Shown here: positions 49,970 to 59,763 of the stretch, piece by piece | How the letters are laid out: each line of letters starts with the position of its first letter | Position numbering within the stretch: position 1 is the first letter of the stretch | NCBI GenBank assembly: GCA_964371945.1 | Contig: CAYJPA010000001.1 | Location: forward strand, 1 to 64,000 | Source: CAYJPA01 sp964371945 | GTDB lineage: Bacteria > Chloroflexota > Chloroflexia > Thermomicrobiales > UBA6265 | DNA: 64,000 nt | Direction: 5' to 3' | Translations under genes and position numbers: made by a program | Notes under the pieces: generated by a model | Told to the model about the DNA's origin: nothing | Database searches by the model: none | What the model saw: only the letters and a program-made list of their open reading frames with translations

Positions 49970-52900
49970 ATGGTCACCTCCGCCTTCGATTCCATCGAAG
50001 CGGAAGCGTTGCTTGGCCACGAGCCGGGTGGTCTGGGCCGGATCCTCGATACATTGCCAAATGGCGTGATTGTGCTCGACGGAGACGGACAGATCGTCTA
50101 CGGCAATTCTCTGGCGCAAGGCATCCTCGGCCTAACGCGCAACGAGCTGCTCAATCGCATCGTCATGGATCCCTCGTGGCAGACGATCCGTGAAGATGGT
50201 GCGCCATTTCCCATCGATGAACATCCCTCTCTGATCACGCTTCAGACTGGCGTTTCGTGCTCGGGTGTGATCATGGGCGTATCGAAGCCGGACTGCACTG
50301 TTGCCTGGATCGAAATCCATTCGAACGTCCTAGCTCGCTCTACTGACGGTGCTGTTTCGGCCGTCCTGACCGCCTTCACCGATGTTTCTGAACGGAAACG
50401 CGCCGAATCGAACGCCGCTGAGGCAAAAAACCAATCGATCGAGGTGCTCGAAAGCATCGACGACGGTTTTTTTGCCGTCGATCGCCAGCTCCGGTTTACC
50501 TATGTCAACGCCCGCGCGGCAGTGTGGTTGAAGTCCACTTCGACCGAGATTATCGGCCGGCGGATATGGGATGTCTTCCCAGAAGCCATGACGACACCCG
50601 TGTTCGAGGCATTCCAACGGGTGATAGGGAACGGCGAAGCGACCGGCTTTGAGATGTACTATCCACCCTTCGAGGAGTGGTACGAAGGTCGGCTCTATGC
50701 CACCGCTGAGGGCATTTCGGTGTACTTCCGAAATATCACTGAGCGGCAGGATGTAGCGAAGGCGCTCATCAAGAGCGAAGCACAATATCGCGCGGCGGTC
50801 GAGCAGGTCCCGGCGGTTATCTATACCGAACCGAACGATGGCTTACCGACCTTTTCCTACCTCAGTCCGTACGTGGAGACGATGCTTGGGTACTCCCCCG
50901 ACGAATTTCTGTCGCGGAGAGGATTGTGGACAAGGTGCATTCATCCCGATGATTTGACTCGCGTTCACGCGATTTTCGATCGAGCCAGAAAGACCGGTGA
51001 ACGGTACGCCGCGGAGTATCGTCTGATCGCGGCCGATGGGCATATCGTCTGGGTCGACGACACCGCGGAGCTTATCGTCGATGGGTCAGGTGCGGCACTC
51101 TGGTGGCAGGGCGTTGCACTTGACATTACCGCGCGCAAACAGGCTCAGGAAGAGGTCGTCCTCAGCGAACAACGTTATCGCGCGCTCGTTCAGCACGCGG
51201 CCGACCTGGTGAGCGTCATTGGCATCGACAGGACCATCAAGTTTCAGAGTCCCGCACTCGAGCGCCTCCTTGGTTACAGCCCTGAGGATCGTGCCGGTGC
51301 CGATGGCTTGAGCTTCTTACACCCTGACGATGTACCCGTAGCTCAACGGGCCCTCGCTCATGTCGCGACGTTGCCCGAGGGCTCAACGACAAGAATCGAA
51401 TTGCGCGCCCAGCACCGTGATGGATCGTGGCGTTATCTGGAGGCGACAGCCACCAACTTGCTCAACGAACCAGGCATCAATGGGTTCGTCGTCAACTCTC
51501 GCGACAGCACCGAACGAAAACTGCTCGAGGACGACCTCCGTCGCCGCGAAGAACGGCATCGCGCGCTCCTCGATGCGATTCCCGACCTGATTCTTCGATT
51601 CGACCGCGATGGAACGTATCTCGATATCGAAGCTCACCAGTCGACCGCCCTGATCGCACCGGTGGAGGTGCTAATTGGGCACACTGTCGACCAGGTGTTG
51701 CCGCTCGAGAACGCGGAACAAGTCAGACGCGCAATCGCGCGAGCGCTGGACGAGGGTCACATGCAGACGCTCGAGCTCCCGCTGAGAAGAGGCAACGAAG
51801 CGCGCGATATCGAACTGCGGATCGTGGCCGCCGGCGAGAACGATGTTGTCGCCGTTGCCCGCGACGTTACAGATCAGCGAATGGCCAGCGAACGAATTCG
51901 AACGAGCGAGGAGCGGCTACGGTTGGCGCTCGATGCGGCAAAAATGGGAGCCTGGGATCTTTACGTGGCCTCATCACTCATCACATGGTCGCCAACGCTC
52001 TGCGCCCAGCTTGGCCTGCCTGCCGAAACACGATCGACCACCACGGAGGAATTCCGCTCCACGCTCATTCACCCAGACGACCGCGCATCGACGACGAGCG
52101 CAAATGACTCCGTAACCGTTAGCGACGAGTTCCGGGAGCTCGAATATCGAATCGTGCGACCGGACGGCGAGATTCGGTGGCTGCGCGATGTGGGCCGTGT
52201 GGTCGAACGCGGACCTGAGGGAGAACCGATCCGATCAGCAGGTGTCACGATCGATATTACCGAACGGCGGTTGGCAGAGCAGGAGGTTCGTTTCCAGGCA
52301 GAGCTGCTTGACCAGGCTACTGTTGCCGTGATTGCGACCGACGCGAGCGGGCTCGTAACTCATTGGAATAGGCACGCCGAATTGCTCTATGGATGGACAC
52401 CAGCAGAAGCCATTGGCAAGAACATCGGAAACCTCACCATCGGGCCAACGGAAGAATCGAAGGCCCTGGCAATTCTCGACAGATTGCGCTCAGGCCTGTC
52501 CTGGGAGGGAGATTTCATATGCGCTCGCAAGGATGGTGCCGAGGTTCCCGTACATGTGGTCGATTCGCCAGTCCGCGACGCAAACGGGGACACCATTGGA
52601 ATCGTCGGAATCTCGGTTGACATCTCCGCACAAAAGGCCTCGGAAGCCCTCCTCGTTCATCAAGCAACCCACGATCCGCTCACAAGTCTGCCCAACCGCA
52701 CACTCTTCACAGATCGTCTCCGCGATGCCCTCGACGATGCCGCGATGCACGACCGCTCACTGACCGTGATGTATCTCGATCTCGACGGCTTCAAGCGGGT
52801 CAATGACAGTTTCGGGCATGCGATCGGCGACGAGCTGCTGATCGAAGTTGGGTTGAGACTCGTCGCGGGATTGAGTCCCAATGCGACTCTTGCCCGTTTC

Positions 52901-54070
52901 GGAGGCGACGAGTTCACCCTGCTGCTGCCCGATGTCTCATCTCCTCGCGATGCCGCGGCTGCAGCCAACAAGCTGCTTGAACGCTTGCGCATGCCCTTCC
53001 TGCTCGATGGGCGTGAAACGTACGCCGACGCCAGTATTGGCATCGCGCAGAGCTCTCCGGTTCTGACTATGCCCGGCGATCTCCTGCGGGCAGCAGACAT
53101 TGCACTGTACCAGGCCAAGGCCGGCGGGCGAGGGACCTATCGCATCTTCGATCACGGACGGGTGTCGCAGATGCCCGACCGGTTAGAGATCGAATCCGAG
53201 TTGCGCCGGGCGGTTGAGCGCAACGAGCTCCGCGTCTTTTTTCAACCCGAGGTTGACCTCAGAACCGGCGAGATCGTCGGCGCCGAGGCATTGGTGAGAT
53301 GGGAGCACCCGAGACGGGGACTGTTGTCACCGAACGAATTCATCATGATTGCCGAAGAGAGCAACCTGATCGTCCCGATCGGTGGATGGGTGCTCACTGA
53401 GGCCTGCCGCCAGACTGCTGTTTGGCGTTCACTGGGACCTTCCGCGAAACGCATGAGCGTCAACGTCAATCTGACGGCCCGGCAATTACGACAGCCCGAC
53501 TTGATTGCCCAGGTCCGGTCGGCCATCCGCGAGGCCGGACTTCCCCCGGGTCAATTGAAGCTCGAGATCACCGAGCGCACCGTGATCGAAGATGCCGAGC
53601 GAGAGATTAACGCGCTTTCCCAACTCAGAGCGCTGGGGATCAAACTTGCGATCGACGATTTCGGAACAGGATTTTCATCCCTCAGCTACTTGTTGCGCTG
53701 GCCGGTCGACACGATCAAGATCGACCGCTCCTTCGTCGACGGAATCGAGACGAAGCGAGGCGGAAAACAATTGGTGGCCTCAATGGCAGATCTCGCGCAT
53801 GCACTCGATGCGGACGTGACGGCCGAGGGCATCGAAACCGCCGGTCAGCTGGCGTGGTTGCGAGGGATCGGAGTCGAGCGAGGGCAGGGCTATTACTTTG
53901 CACAGCCATTGCCCGCGGATGACTTCCTGAGACTACTCGCGTCGGGAGAAATCTACGATGTCGGCACGGAGCCCTTTGCAGAGCGGGGATCAGCAAGCCA
54001 CGCGAATCGCGTGAGGTCCCCGCAAGGCAACCTGCCCGTGGTTGCACGTTCCCGTATGACAGTGAGTTGA
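49970..54070 (+). CDS. Seven-PAS GGDEF-EAL cyclic-di-GMP signalling protein
   Basis: Large soluble sensor of 1366 aa. About seven PAS domains follow each other (roughly 25-135, 150-260, 264-395, 397-515, 522-640, 642-770, 773-895), joined by short coiled helices such as LRRREERHRALLDA and RIRTSEERLRLALDA. A GGDEF domain follows (897-1060, RFGGDEFTLL intact, preceded by HDPLTSLPNRTLF) and then an EAL domain (1070-1325, GAEALVRWEHP and DDFGTGFSSLSYLLRW intact). Both active-site signatures are present, so it may synthesise and hydrolyse c-di-GMP. No transmembrane segment is visible, suggesting intracellular signals such as redox, light or small ligands. No haem or flavin motif could be assigned. 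Confidence 0.93.
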   Translation: MVTSAFDSIEAEALLGHEPGGLGRILDTLPNGVIVLDGDGQIVYGNSLAQGILGLTRNELLNRIVMDPSWQTIREDGAPFPIDEHPSLITLQTGVSCSGVIMGVSKPDCTVAWIEIHSNVLARSTDGAVSAVLTAFTDVSERKRAESNAAEAKNQSIEVLESIDDGFFAVDRQLRFTYVNARAAVWLKSTSTEIIGRRIWDVFPEAMTTPVFEAFQRVIGNGEATGFEMYYPPFEEWYEGRLYATAEGISVYFRNITERQDVAKALIKSEAQYRAAVEQVPAVIYTEPNDGLPTFSYLSPYVETMLGYSPDEFLSRRGLWTRCIHPDDLTRVHAIFDRARKTGERYAAEYRLIAADGHIVWVDDTAELIVDGSGAALWWQGVALDITARKQAQEEVVLSEQRYRALVQHAADLVSVIGIDRTIKFQSPALERLLGYSPEDRAGADGLSFLHPDDVPVAQRALAHVATLPEGSTTRIELRAQHRDGSWRYLEATATNLLNEPGINGFVVNSRDSTERKLLEDDLRRREERHRALLDAIPDLILRFDRDGTYLDIEAHQSTALIAPVEVLIGHTVDQVLPLENAEQVRRAIARALDEGHMQTLELPLRRGNEARDIELRIVAAGENDVVAVARDVTDQRMASERIRTSEERLRLALDAAKMGAWDLYVASSLITWSPTLCAQLGLPAETRSTTTEEFRSTLIHPDDRASTTSANDSVTVSDEFRELEYRIVRPDGEIRWLRDVGRVVERGPEGEPIRSAGVTIDITERRLAEQEVRFQAELLDQATVAVIATDASGLVTHWNRHAELLYGWTPAEAIGKNIGNLTIGPTEESKALAILDRLRSGLSWEGDFICARKDGAEVPVHVVDSPVRDANGDTIGIVGISVDISAQKASEALLVHQATHDPLTSLPNRTLFTDRLRDALDDAAMHDRSLTVMYLDLDGFKRVNDSFGHAIGDELLIEVGLRLVAGLSPNATLARFGGDEFTLLLPDVSSPRDAAAAANKLLERLRMPFLLDGRETYADASIGIAQSSPVLTMPGDLLRAADIALYQAKAGGRGTYRIFDHGRVSQMPDRLEIESELRRAVERNELRVFFQPEVDLRTGEIVGAEALVRWEHPRRGLLSPNEFIMIAEESNLIVPIGGWVLTEACRQTAVWRSLGPSAKRMSVNVNLTARQLRQPDLIAQVRSAIREAGLPPGQLKLEITERTVIEDAEREINALSQLRALGIKLAIDDFGTGFSSLSYLLRWPVDTIKIDRSFVDGIETKRGGKQLVASMADLAHALDADVTAEGIETAGQLAWLRGIGVERGQGYYFAQPLPADDFLRLLASGEIYDVGTEPFAERGSASHANRVRSPQGNLPVVARSRMTVS

Positions 54071-54428
54071 TCCGACGGTTGATTCCCATCGCTGATGATC
54101 TGATGTCCACTGACATTGCAATTCACTTATGTAGCGACAACCACCTCCGCGGCCGACGCGTCGGTTCACCTTTCAGCCAGCAACAGTCTGGATGGCTGGG
54201 GGTCGCACATCGTTGCCGCGGGTAGCGAGAGCGCGGAGCTCACGGTTCTGATCCCGTCCGGCTTGAGCATTATTGTGATCGTTGAGGTTTCGGTTCCGGC
54301 CGAGGCCCGGGTGCAGTATCAAAACCTGACGACACTAAGCGCGGTCGTGGTGTCTGATGTCGTTGTGGTCCGTGCCAAGTCCTCGAGATAGGGGAGAGTT
54401 GGAACCTGGAGTGCCAGTCAGTGGTTGC
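54071..54428. other. Intergenic region with no supported gene
   Basis: About 360 bp between the convergent GGDEF-EAL and MFS genes. A 91-codon plus-strand frame (54116-54391) starts only at TTG, lacks a ribosome-binding site and resembles nothing I know. No terminator hairpin with T-run was found. Confidence 0.5.
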
Positions 54429-55646
54429 TCAAGCGAGATGGGGTTCCGGTTCAGGTTGCTCGATATCCAACAAGTGTTTGACCAACAAGAATGCGATCAA
54501 CGTTGCCAGCATCAACACCGCGGAACCGCGGAAGAGCCAATCGGCGCCGACGACATCCAGCAGTGACCCGCCGACAATCGACCCCGTAATACTCCCCAAT
54601 CCAAACGAGACCGCCGCGAGAAGCGCCTGCGCGGTCGCCGCATGCTCGCGCCCGGCCAGCCGGTGGACGAGCATCACCGAAGCAGTCAGAAACGTTCCGT
54701 ACGAGAGACCGTGTAGCACCTGAATCGGAAGAATCCATATCGGTTCCGTAATCACGCCGTATGCCGCCAGCCGGAATGCGTAGACACCGATCGCGACCGC
54801 GATCAAGCGCGGAGCCCCAAGCTTGCGCAAAAACCAGCTTCCGAAGGCGATCACCGGCAGCTCGCTGATTGCGCCAATCGCCACCATCGCTCCTAACAGG
54901 CTGGCGCTGCCGCCGAGCTCTTCGATCCGGATCCCGAAAAAGCCATACATAATCGCGGTTGCGCTCGCCACAAGATATGACGTGGTCAACAGCACAACCA
55001 GCGGGCGATTGTGCCGGAACTGACCGAATCCCCCAAAGAGCGATCGTTTCTTCCGCTCACCCAACCTGGGCAAACCTCTCGTCGTCAACAGCGTGGACGC
55101 CAGGCAAATCGCATAAGCGACGATGAAACGGCGATCCACGCGCTCACCCATCAACTGGCCGGCGACGAGTACCGCTCCCGAGTAACCAACCGAACCCCAA
55201 ACGCGCAACTTTCCGTACGAGGTACCGAGGCGTTCGCCGATCTCGACCGCATAGCCGTCGAAAAACGAGGCAATCGGCGTTGTCGCGAGCGCAAGCAGGC
55301 CGATGAGCGCGAAGACCGCTCCAAATGCGGCAACCTGGGTTGTCGCCAGCGCGATCAGAACGGAGAGCGCGAGCGCGATTCTAAGTACCAGCCGGTGGGC
55401 CGCAAGGGCATCGGCGATCGATCCCCAGATGGGACCGGCGAATGCAACCGAAACGGCGGGAAGCGCGGCAAGAACCCCGACCTCGAACCCGCTGAAGCCC
55501 AGTTCCCGGTAATAAAGCGTCGCGAACGGTCCAAAGGAACCGACCGCGGCAAAGCCCCAGAAGTAACCGGCGCCAACGGACGCCGACGCGTGGGACCAAT
55601 CGTCGCCGGACGTGCTGCTCGAAGCGCCGATCTTTTGTGACAACAA
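54429..55646 (-). CDS. Major facilitator superfamily transporter
   Basis: Inner-membrane transporter of 405 aa with about 12 hydrophobic helices in two six-helix halves. The first half includes GYFWGFAAVGSFGPFATLYY and the MFS loop motif PIWGSIADALAAHRLVLRIAL after helix 2; the second half starts near LVVLLTTSYLVASATAIMYG. The pattern resembles the MFS_1-like group that includes sugar and phenylpropionate permeases (PPP family). The start is a TTG at 55646 with no better alternative in frame. It stands alone between signalling and restriction genes. Substrate unknown. Confidence 0.85.
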   Translation of the reverse strand: MLSQKIGASSSTSGDDWSHASASVGAGYFWGFAAVGSFGPFATLYYRELGFSGFEVGVLAALPAVSVAFAGPIWGSIADALAAHRLVLRIALALSVLIALATTQVAAFGAVFALIGLLALATTPIASFFDGYAVEIGERLGTSYGKLRVWGSVGYSGAVLVAGQLMGERVDRRFIVAYAICLASTLLTTRGLPRLGERKKRSLFGGFGQFRHNRPLVVLLTTSYLVASATAIMYGFFGIRIEELGGSASLLGAMVAIGAISELPVIAFGSWFLRKLGAPRLIAVAIGVYAFRLAAYGVITEPIWILPIQVLHGLSYGTFLTASVMLVHRLAGREHAATAQALLAAVSFGLGSITGSIVGGSLLDVVGADWLFRGSAVLMLATLIAFLLVKHLLDIEQPEPEPHLA

Positions 55647-55758
55647 ATGCGCCAGATCGACTGCAGCCCAAGTACGACAACCATGGTCACTTATCGCTAA
55701 CCAGTGGTGCGTTTATCTATGGTGCCAGAAGCAGGCGTTGGCTCAGCATGTTATGGGA

Positions 55759-56859
55759 CTATGGTTTGCCAATCGGCTCTTCGTCGATGAAGTCTCTGTC
55801 ATACTCTGGAGAGTCTTCTTCAATGGCCAATTGCGCTGCTACTGCTTTCTGAAGTGATGAAGAATCCTGACCCAAAGCCTCGGCCCTGAGTATCCTGGCC
55901 CTCGCATGTTCAGTAATTGGTGACCGTTCGAGCAACTTGGAAAGTAACGCTTCAAAGAAGAATTCAGGTTGCAACTCCGTAGGAAGCTGATCAGCGTCAA
56001 GCTCATCATTGAGGATACGAACGCTGCTAAGCGTATCAGCCTCCCAGGTTTCTGCTACCACGATTGCTGCCCGATCATATCCGTTTACCCAGGGCCTGCC
56101 CGGTGCTGTTACCTTTGTCATCATGTCCACGAAGTTGGGAAGGGCGCCACTCACGACTTTCGCTGGGACAATAGTAAGGGCGCCAATTGCTGCCAATGGG
56201 AACCGGCCCCGGAGATTCTTCAAATCGCCGTCGAATTCTTCCCATCGATTGGGCAGGTTTTGCATGACTTCTTTTGGATCTGCAGCTAACGCGAAGCTCT
56301 TGGTGGAGACCAACAATTCAAGTCCACGATCCCAGTCCGCTACAAAAACATCGACTTGTTTACGTCTGCTTTCGCCCAGAACGGCGGCCGTGCCTCGCTC
56401 AAGTTCAGAGCGAATCCGCCGAAGTAAAGTTGTAAGTCTGCGGATTCGATAGTTCAGCTGCTTTAGCCGTTTGTCACTGCTTGAAACTGTGGTCCTGAAG
56501 TCTTCTAGTGCCCTGAGCTCACTATCGATCTTCTCAAATACTTTCAGAGCTTCGGCCACGACATTTGCGACAAAGAAGGGTTCAGACTCCCTCGGTATCA
56601 CATTATCGATTCCGGCAATCCGTAGCATCCACGCGGCCCACATATCGAGCCCAGTAGCGACCGAACCTTGGCGCACCTTTTTCGGATCTGTCAATGCGAG
56701 AACCCGGCTGAGAGCTGAAATGTCCGCCCGAAATCCCCTTTCGGTCCATCCCGCATCAGTCGATTCGTTAGCTATGAAAGCAGCAACACGACGCTGGAGA
56801 ACTGCCGTTGCGGAATCGCTTCTCTTAGGAACAGTTGCCCGGAAATCAGTAACGCTCAT
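55759..56859 (-). CDS. Putative type II restriction endonuclease (possibly XamI family)
   Basis: Protein of about 366 aa encoded directly after an N6-adenine methyltransferase gene. ATG 56859 overlaps the methyltransferase stop as ATGA and is preferred over the frame's first codon at 56919. A PD-(D/E)xK-like core is suggested by QVDVFVADWDRGLELLVSTKSFA (acidic residue, then a strand ending in Lys) near residue 200. N-terminal MSVTDFRATVPKRSDSATAV and the overall gene pairing recall XamI-type enzymes, which cut GTCGAC, but I am not certain of the family. Its DNA has visibly lower GC than neighbours, consistent with recent transfer. Confidence 0.65.
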   Translation of the reverse strand: MSVTDFRATVPKRSDSATAVLQRRVAAFIANESTDAGWTERGFRADISALSRVLALTDPKKVRQGSVATGLDMWAAWMLRIAGIDNVIPRESEPFFVANVVAEALKVFEKIDSELRALEDFRTTVSSSDKRLKQLNYRIRRLTTLLRRIRSELERGTAAVLGESRRKQVDVFVADWDRGLELLVSTKSFALAADPKEVMQNLPNRWEEFDGDLKNLRGRFPLAAIGALTIVPAKVVSGALPNFVDMMTKVTAPGRPWVNGYDRAAIVVAETWEADTLSSVRILNDELDADQLPTELQPEFFFEALLSKLLERSPITEHARARILRAEALGQDSSSLQKAVAAQLAIEEDSPEYDRDFIDEEPIGKP

Positions 56860-58454
56860 GTAGGACTCGATTTCAAGCGCAAAGATCGGCGCTTTCTGCG
56901 GTGTTTCATATCGAGCCACGCTGATCGGAGAAGCCTCCGGTCTTCGTTGTCCAAATGCGATAACACCTTGGCGTCGACTATATCCGCCAGTTCTAGATAG
57001 CGGCGTTCTCTGCTTAGAGCCGCCATTTTCTCAGAAACCGCCTCCAATTCACCAAGGATCTTCGCGGAGTAGACTGGAACAAAGACTCGCTCTGCCTCGC
57101 GGGTTTCCAGTTTTAACACCCCACCACCGTAAGCGCGGCCAGATAACTCGCATGAGAGCATCGTCGCCGAATTCATCCAGGTGAGCGCAATCCATCTTGC
57201 TGAGGTATTCGAATCCTTGAGCCGCACATTGTGGAGCAGATTTGTCGTGAGTGCCTCCGCCCGATTCTCAACTACATGTGGGACCCGATTACTCATGTAA
57301 CTAAGTATGAGATCGGGCGGTTCTGGAATTCTTAGCTTCCACCACGGCTTGCGAATCTGACACTTGAAGGTGGAATGGACTCCTTGAGACTCTCCATTAG
57401 TGACATAGCGCATAGATGCGGGATCCAATGATTGAGGCACGAAGAGCCAGACCAGACCTCCTGAGTCTCGGAGGGCCGCCCAGTCCTGTGAGCTCAGGGT
57501 CGGATTGGGGATCTGCTGGCTGCGTGCGATGACAGGTCGCAGATCTTCTTTCGGCAATTCCCACGCACTAGCGTCCTTGTCAGTGAGCAAAAAGAAGCGA
57601 TTGGCTCCTGTCACAATGCCGATGTCAACGGACGCGATGTCGCCAAGCGGCTGCATGAGCTCCGAAGCGCGTTCCAGGCTATCCAAAGCGTTGAGATTCA
57701 CGAGTGCGCTGGACCATTTGTGCCCGCTTGCCAGGCGCGAGTTCGAGTCATTAAATCTTTGTAGATCGCACGCGTTCTGAAAGCGGTGAATCTGGACGTT
57801 TCCGGGTCCTGTTCCTTCGGCCAGCACCAAAACCACATCGACCAGCGCTTCTGGGAAAACACGTTCCTCAAACGCCAAGATGTCGACTCGGGAAAATCGC
57901 CGTTCGAGGAATGCTCGTACTGGGCGTGCGTAGTCGGTCAGTAGTAGTTCCATTGGCAACACAAACGCAAGACGCCCATCTTTGCATAGAAACGTCGAGG
58001 CATGAACCAGAAATGGAGCCCAGGAGCTCGTCAGTTCACTAAGCGTCACCCCCTGGGACAGAGTTCGCTCAAGTGCTTGTGCTCGCATGGCACCAGAAAA
58101 GTGGTGGTAACGAATGTATGGAGGGTTTCCCACGACCGCATCGAACTCGCCTTCATCACACGTGTGAGAGAAGAAATCCGAGGTAATAATCTTCGCAGTT
58201 GGGACAGACAGCCGGGATAAGTCCGCCGCGTTGGAATCGATTTCAATTCCAACGATCTGATCTTCTCCTGCCGAGTGTCCCAGACTCCGCAGTCGATCCG
58301 AAGCAATGTCCAAAAACACCGCATCACCACAAGCAGGGTCGAGCACCCGATCGGCGGGCGAACGCACCGCCCAATCAACCAGAAAACGTGCTAATGGCTC
58401 CGGGGTGTAAAAAGCACCGCGCTGCTTCTGTATTGTGGGTAGGGTAGTTGCCAA
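56856..58454 (-). CDS. N6-adenine DNA methyltransferase
   Basis: SAM-dependent DNA methyltransferase of 532 aa. N-terminal QRGAFYTPEPLARFLVDWAV is typical of gamma-class N6-adenine enzymes. Motif I is RVLDPACGDAVFLDIA, and the catalytic motif IV is VVGNPPYIRY. The C-terminal half (about 240-532) is probably the target recognition domain. Translation starts at TTG 58454. It is the first gene of an operon with the putative endonuclease, together a type II restriction-modification system. Lower GC and different codon use suggest horizontal acquisition. Confidence 0.9.
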   Translation of the reverse strand: MATTLPTIQKQRGAFYTPEPLARFLVDWAVRSPADRVLDPACGDAVFLDIASDRLRSLGHSAGEDQIVGIEIDSNAADLSRLSVPTAKIITSDFFSHTCDEGEFDAVVGNPPYIRYHHFSGAMRAQALERTLSQGVTLSELTSSWAPFLVHASTFLCKDGRLAFVLPMELLLTDYARPVRAFLERRFSRVDILAFEERVFPEALVDVVLVLAEGTGPGNVQIHRFQNACDLQRFNDSNSRLASGHKWSSALVNLNALDSLERASELMQPLGDIASVDIGIVTGANRFFLLTDKDASAWELPKEDLRPVIARSQQIPNPTLSSQDWAALRDSGGLVWLFVPQSLDPASMRYVTNGESQGVHSTFKCQIRKPWWKLRIPEPPDLILSYMSNRVPHVVENRAEALTTNLLHNVRLKDSNTSARWIALTWMNSATMLSCELSGRAYGGGVLKLETREAERVFVPVYSAKILGELEAVSEKMAALSRERRYLELADIVDAKVLSHLDNEDRRLLRSAWLDMKHRRKRRSLRLKSSPT

Positions 58455-58804
58455 CTAGATACTCTCCGTGGAACGGTACCAAGGTATCGATCTGATTTGC
58501 CGTCTTCACGTACCGAGTATTTAGATTCAATGCATAAGTATTGCATGGAACCTGTCCGATTAGGAACCGCCTCACTCGAACTAAGCGGTTGCGTATACGC
58601 GCGTCGTCTGAACGTTTGTTCTCACGCGAATCAGGGCGGCTCATTGCCTGATCCACGGCAAAGAATAGTGTCGCCCTCATCCTAGAACGCAATTTTGGAT
58701 TCACTCGATGGCAACAAGATTGCCAACGTTGTACGGGTTAACAAGCAATGAGACCTAGTAGCGAACCACGGGCCCGTTCGTGCATATGCCGCTGAGGACT
58801 CAAG
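58455..58804. other. Intergenic region upstream of the methyltransferase
   Basis: About 350 bp of comparatively AT-rich DNA containing no supported gene. It should hold the promoter of the restriction-modification operon. A short inverted repeat ATGCA/TGCAT near 58528-58545 is a possible control site, but nothing is conclusive. Confidence 0.45.
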
Positions 58805-59296
58805 TCAAGCCCGATCGAATCGTTCTCTGGCTTTGCGCAGAAGTGCCGCGCCGGACTTGCCGGCGCTTCTCGCCGCGACCCCCGCGGTGGTTTTGAGCGA
58901 TTCGACGTCGACATTCTTTGCCTTGTTCACCGCGGAATCCCGGATGCCTCCGGCATTGACGCTTTTGCCAAGGGTTGCGGCCGACTCCTTCAAACCCGCC
59001 CCGTCGACGCTATGGGCAACAGAACCAAGCGAGGCTTTGAGCTTCTCGACATCGACCGTGTGACCGAGATCGCTGAGCGCGTTTCGCAATCGCAGCGGAT
59101 CGAAATTGCGGCCCAGGCTGTTCATCACGGCCAACAGCTTGGCCGGCTCGACCGAGTGTCCGATATCGGAAAGCGCTGTCTTCACCCTATCAAAATCCAC
59201 GCTCGAAACGGCCTGGTTGACGGCCTGCTTGGCCTGGCCGGCATCGACATTGGCCCTTGCCGCATGGGCGGCGTTATCACGTTGCTCTTGATCCAT
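58805..59296 (-). CDS. Protein of seven tandem 16-residue repeats
   Basis: A 163-aa protein with a polar N-terminus (MDQEQRDNAAHAARANVDAG) and a basic C-terminal tail (LLRKARERFDRA). Between them lie seven consecutive units of exactly 16 residues: VDFDRVKTALSDIGHS, VEPAKLLAVMNSLGRN, FDPLRLRNALSDLGHT, VDVEKLKASLGSVAHS, VDGAGLKESAATLGKS, VNAGGIRDSAVNKAKN and VDVESLKTTAGVAARS. The consensus is (V/F)-D-x3-(L/I)-(K/R)-x2-(L/A)-x3-(G/A)-(H/K)-(S/T/N). One helix per unit is likely, giving a small solenoid or amphipathic array. No family recognised and no signal peptide. Possibly a stress, scaffold or DNA-associated protein. Confidence 0.75.
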   Translation of the reverse strand: MDQEQRDNAAHAARANVDAGQAKQAVNQAVSSVDFDRVKTALSDIGHSVEPAKLLAVMNSLGRNFDPLRLRNALSDLGHTVDVEKLKASLGSVAHSVDGAGLKESAATLGKSVNAGGIRDSAVNKAKNVDVESLKTTAGVAARSAGKSGAALLRKARERFDRA

Positions 59297-59763
59297 CTGG
59301 ACCTCCGTCCGCGACCGGCTTCATTCACCGATCGACGTGTTTGATTGTACAGGCTGGACCTAGTCTGCCCCGCGTTTCGATGCGTGTGGATTGGAGACGC
59401 TGTTGGTGATCGATGAGGAGCTGGAACGGCAACCGCGCCGCTGAATGCACGATGCCGGGGCATTGCTGGCCGGGGCCGATTGCGCTGACCGAACCCAGAG
59501 AGTGCGCGCTCTCCGTCGCGGCAAAGCCATCGGTCCGCGCCCGCGGCACGGTTGCCTCATTCCGGTTGAGTGGATCGCCACAGACCCCTTTGTTTGTCGC
59601 GCTCCACGACCAAGATCGTAGTGACTGGCAAGCCCGCCGTCATACGTTGAATGCTGTAATCGCGTCAGGAATTTCCGCTTCGTCCTTGAGCCACTTTCGT
59701 GCAAGCACTCTGTCGGATATGCTCCCGGCACTGGAATTCCATCTCAGTTGCCAGGAGTCACGC
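59297..59763. other. Intergenic region with no supported gene
   Basis: About 470 bp between divergent genes. The plus-strand frame continuous with the hydrolase opens at 59413, but the added residues look non-coding and the enzyme family begins at ATG 59764. No repeat, RNA or clear promoter was recognised. Confidence 0.5.

Noticed and set aside
49607..50119. 170-codon minus-strand frame upstream of the GGDEF-EAL gene
   Set aside because: It overlaps the start of a clear gene on the other strand and has no ribosome-binding site or conserved motif.
54116..54391. 91-codon plus-strand frame after the GGDEF-EAL gene
   Set aside because: Only a TTG start, no ribosome-binding site and no family resemblance.
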